Shown in pieces: positions 63,843-64,000 of a stretch of DNA of 64,000 bases. The position numbers and the translations under genes are program-made. The stretch is from Rhizobium tumorigenes. Its GTDB lineage: Bacteria; Pseudomonadota; Alphaproteobacteria; Rhizobiales; Rhizobiaceae. Within the stretch, counting starts at the first letter, position 1, and every line of letters begins with the position of its first letter. Location: positions 248,001 through 312,000 of the forward strand of contig NZ_CP117255.1 of assembly GCF_003240565.2 (NCBI RefSeq). The letters run 5' to 3'. The notes beneath the pieces are model-generated. The model ran no database searches and had not been told where the DNA came from. It saw nothing but the letters and a program-made list of their open reading frames with translations.

Positions 63843-64000
63843 TTGCCGGGATATGAGGCGCTGAAGCGAAACGCGTTGGAATGGCTTGTCGTCCTGCTAT
63901 GGGTTGTGACCGCATCCGCGACGCTGATCGAGAACGACGCCTATCGCTACAGCGGCGTTCTTCTTTTCGCCTACGGCCTGTATCGCTATCTCGCAATGGC
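63843..64000 (+). CDS. membrane protein, 3'-truncated by window edge
   Basis: Only 52 codons are visible. The ORF begins at a TTG at 63843 after a run of seven G residues, and reads MPGYEALKRNALEWLVVLLW, then VVTASATLIENDAY, then SGVLLFAYGLYRYL. A positively charged start and two hydrophobic segments fit a polytopic membrane protein. In this setting an O-antigen ligase or polymerase is plausible, but that is context only. The rest lies outside the window. Confidence 0.55.
   Translation, partial: MPGYEALKRNALEWLVVLLWVVTASATLIENDAYRYSGVLLFAYGLYRYLAM

Overview
The window is chromosomal DNA of an alphaproteobacterium of the order Rhizobiales, most likely Rhizobiaceae (Rhizobium, Neorhizobium or Ensifer-like). 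Several things point there: tandem flagellins with flaF/flbT, the MotB-MotC-FliK order, a Rem/FtcR-type flagellar regulator, the aglR-aglEFGAK and zwf-pgl-edd neighbourhood, a CbrA-type DivK kinase, and a tRNA-His that lacks the extra 5' G.

Region 1 (1-21.0 kb) is a large flagellar cluster, almost entirely on the + strand. In order it holds three flagellins (the first cut by the window edge), a FliH-like protein, motB, motC, fliK (motD), a murein lytic transglycosylase, the master regulator rem/ftcR, flgE, flgK, flgL, flaF, flbT, flgD, fliQ, flhA, fliR, and four small genes of FliJ-, FlgJ-, FlgN- and FliL-like appearance. An 839-bp IS5-family element sits between fliQ and flhA. It entered the CTAG that contains the fliQ stop codon, so fliQ and the transposase now end on the same four bases. 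Perfect CtrA boxes (TTAA-N7-TTAAC) lie upstream of rem and upstream of the second flagellin.

Region 2 (21.1-24.1 kb) holds a Wzz/ExoP-type chain-length protein without its kinase half, and folD. Region 3 (24.1-38.8 kb) is carbohydrate metabolism. The divergent aglR repressor and aglEFGAK operon import and hydrolyse alpha-glucosides, and zwf-pgl-edd feeds glucose-6-phosphate into the Entner-Doudoroff pathway. Between them is a looser block of small accessory genes (PilZ-like, GNAT, VOC, 2H phosphoesterase).

Region 4 (38.8-54.5 kb) concerns amines, chemotaxis and acetoacetate. It has PuuB- and PuuA-like genes, an HI0933-family flavoprotein, a methyl-accepting chemotaxis protein, a potFGHI polyamine ABC importer, an AsmA-like protein and acetoacetyl-CoA synthetase. 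A structured intergenic segment at about 54.54-54.67 kb looks like a small RNA gene ending in an intrinsic terminator.

Region 5 (54.7-64 kb) holds a very long multi-PAS histidine kinase of the CbrA/PdhS type with a CtrA-like box just upstream of its start, tRNA-His(GTG), a two-component pair, and the start of a cell-surface glycan cluster (GT29-like and GT25 transferases, a polysaccharide deacetylase, and a truncated membrane protein). The regulatory theme that ties the window together is inferred: CtrA sites mark both the flagellar master regulator and a kinase expected to act upstream of CtrA through DivK.
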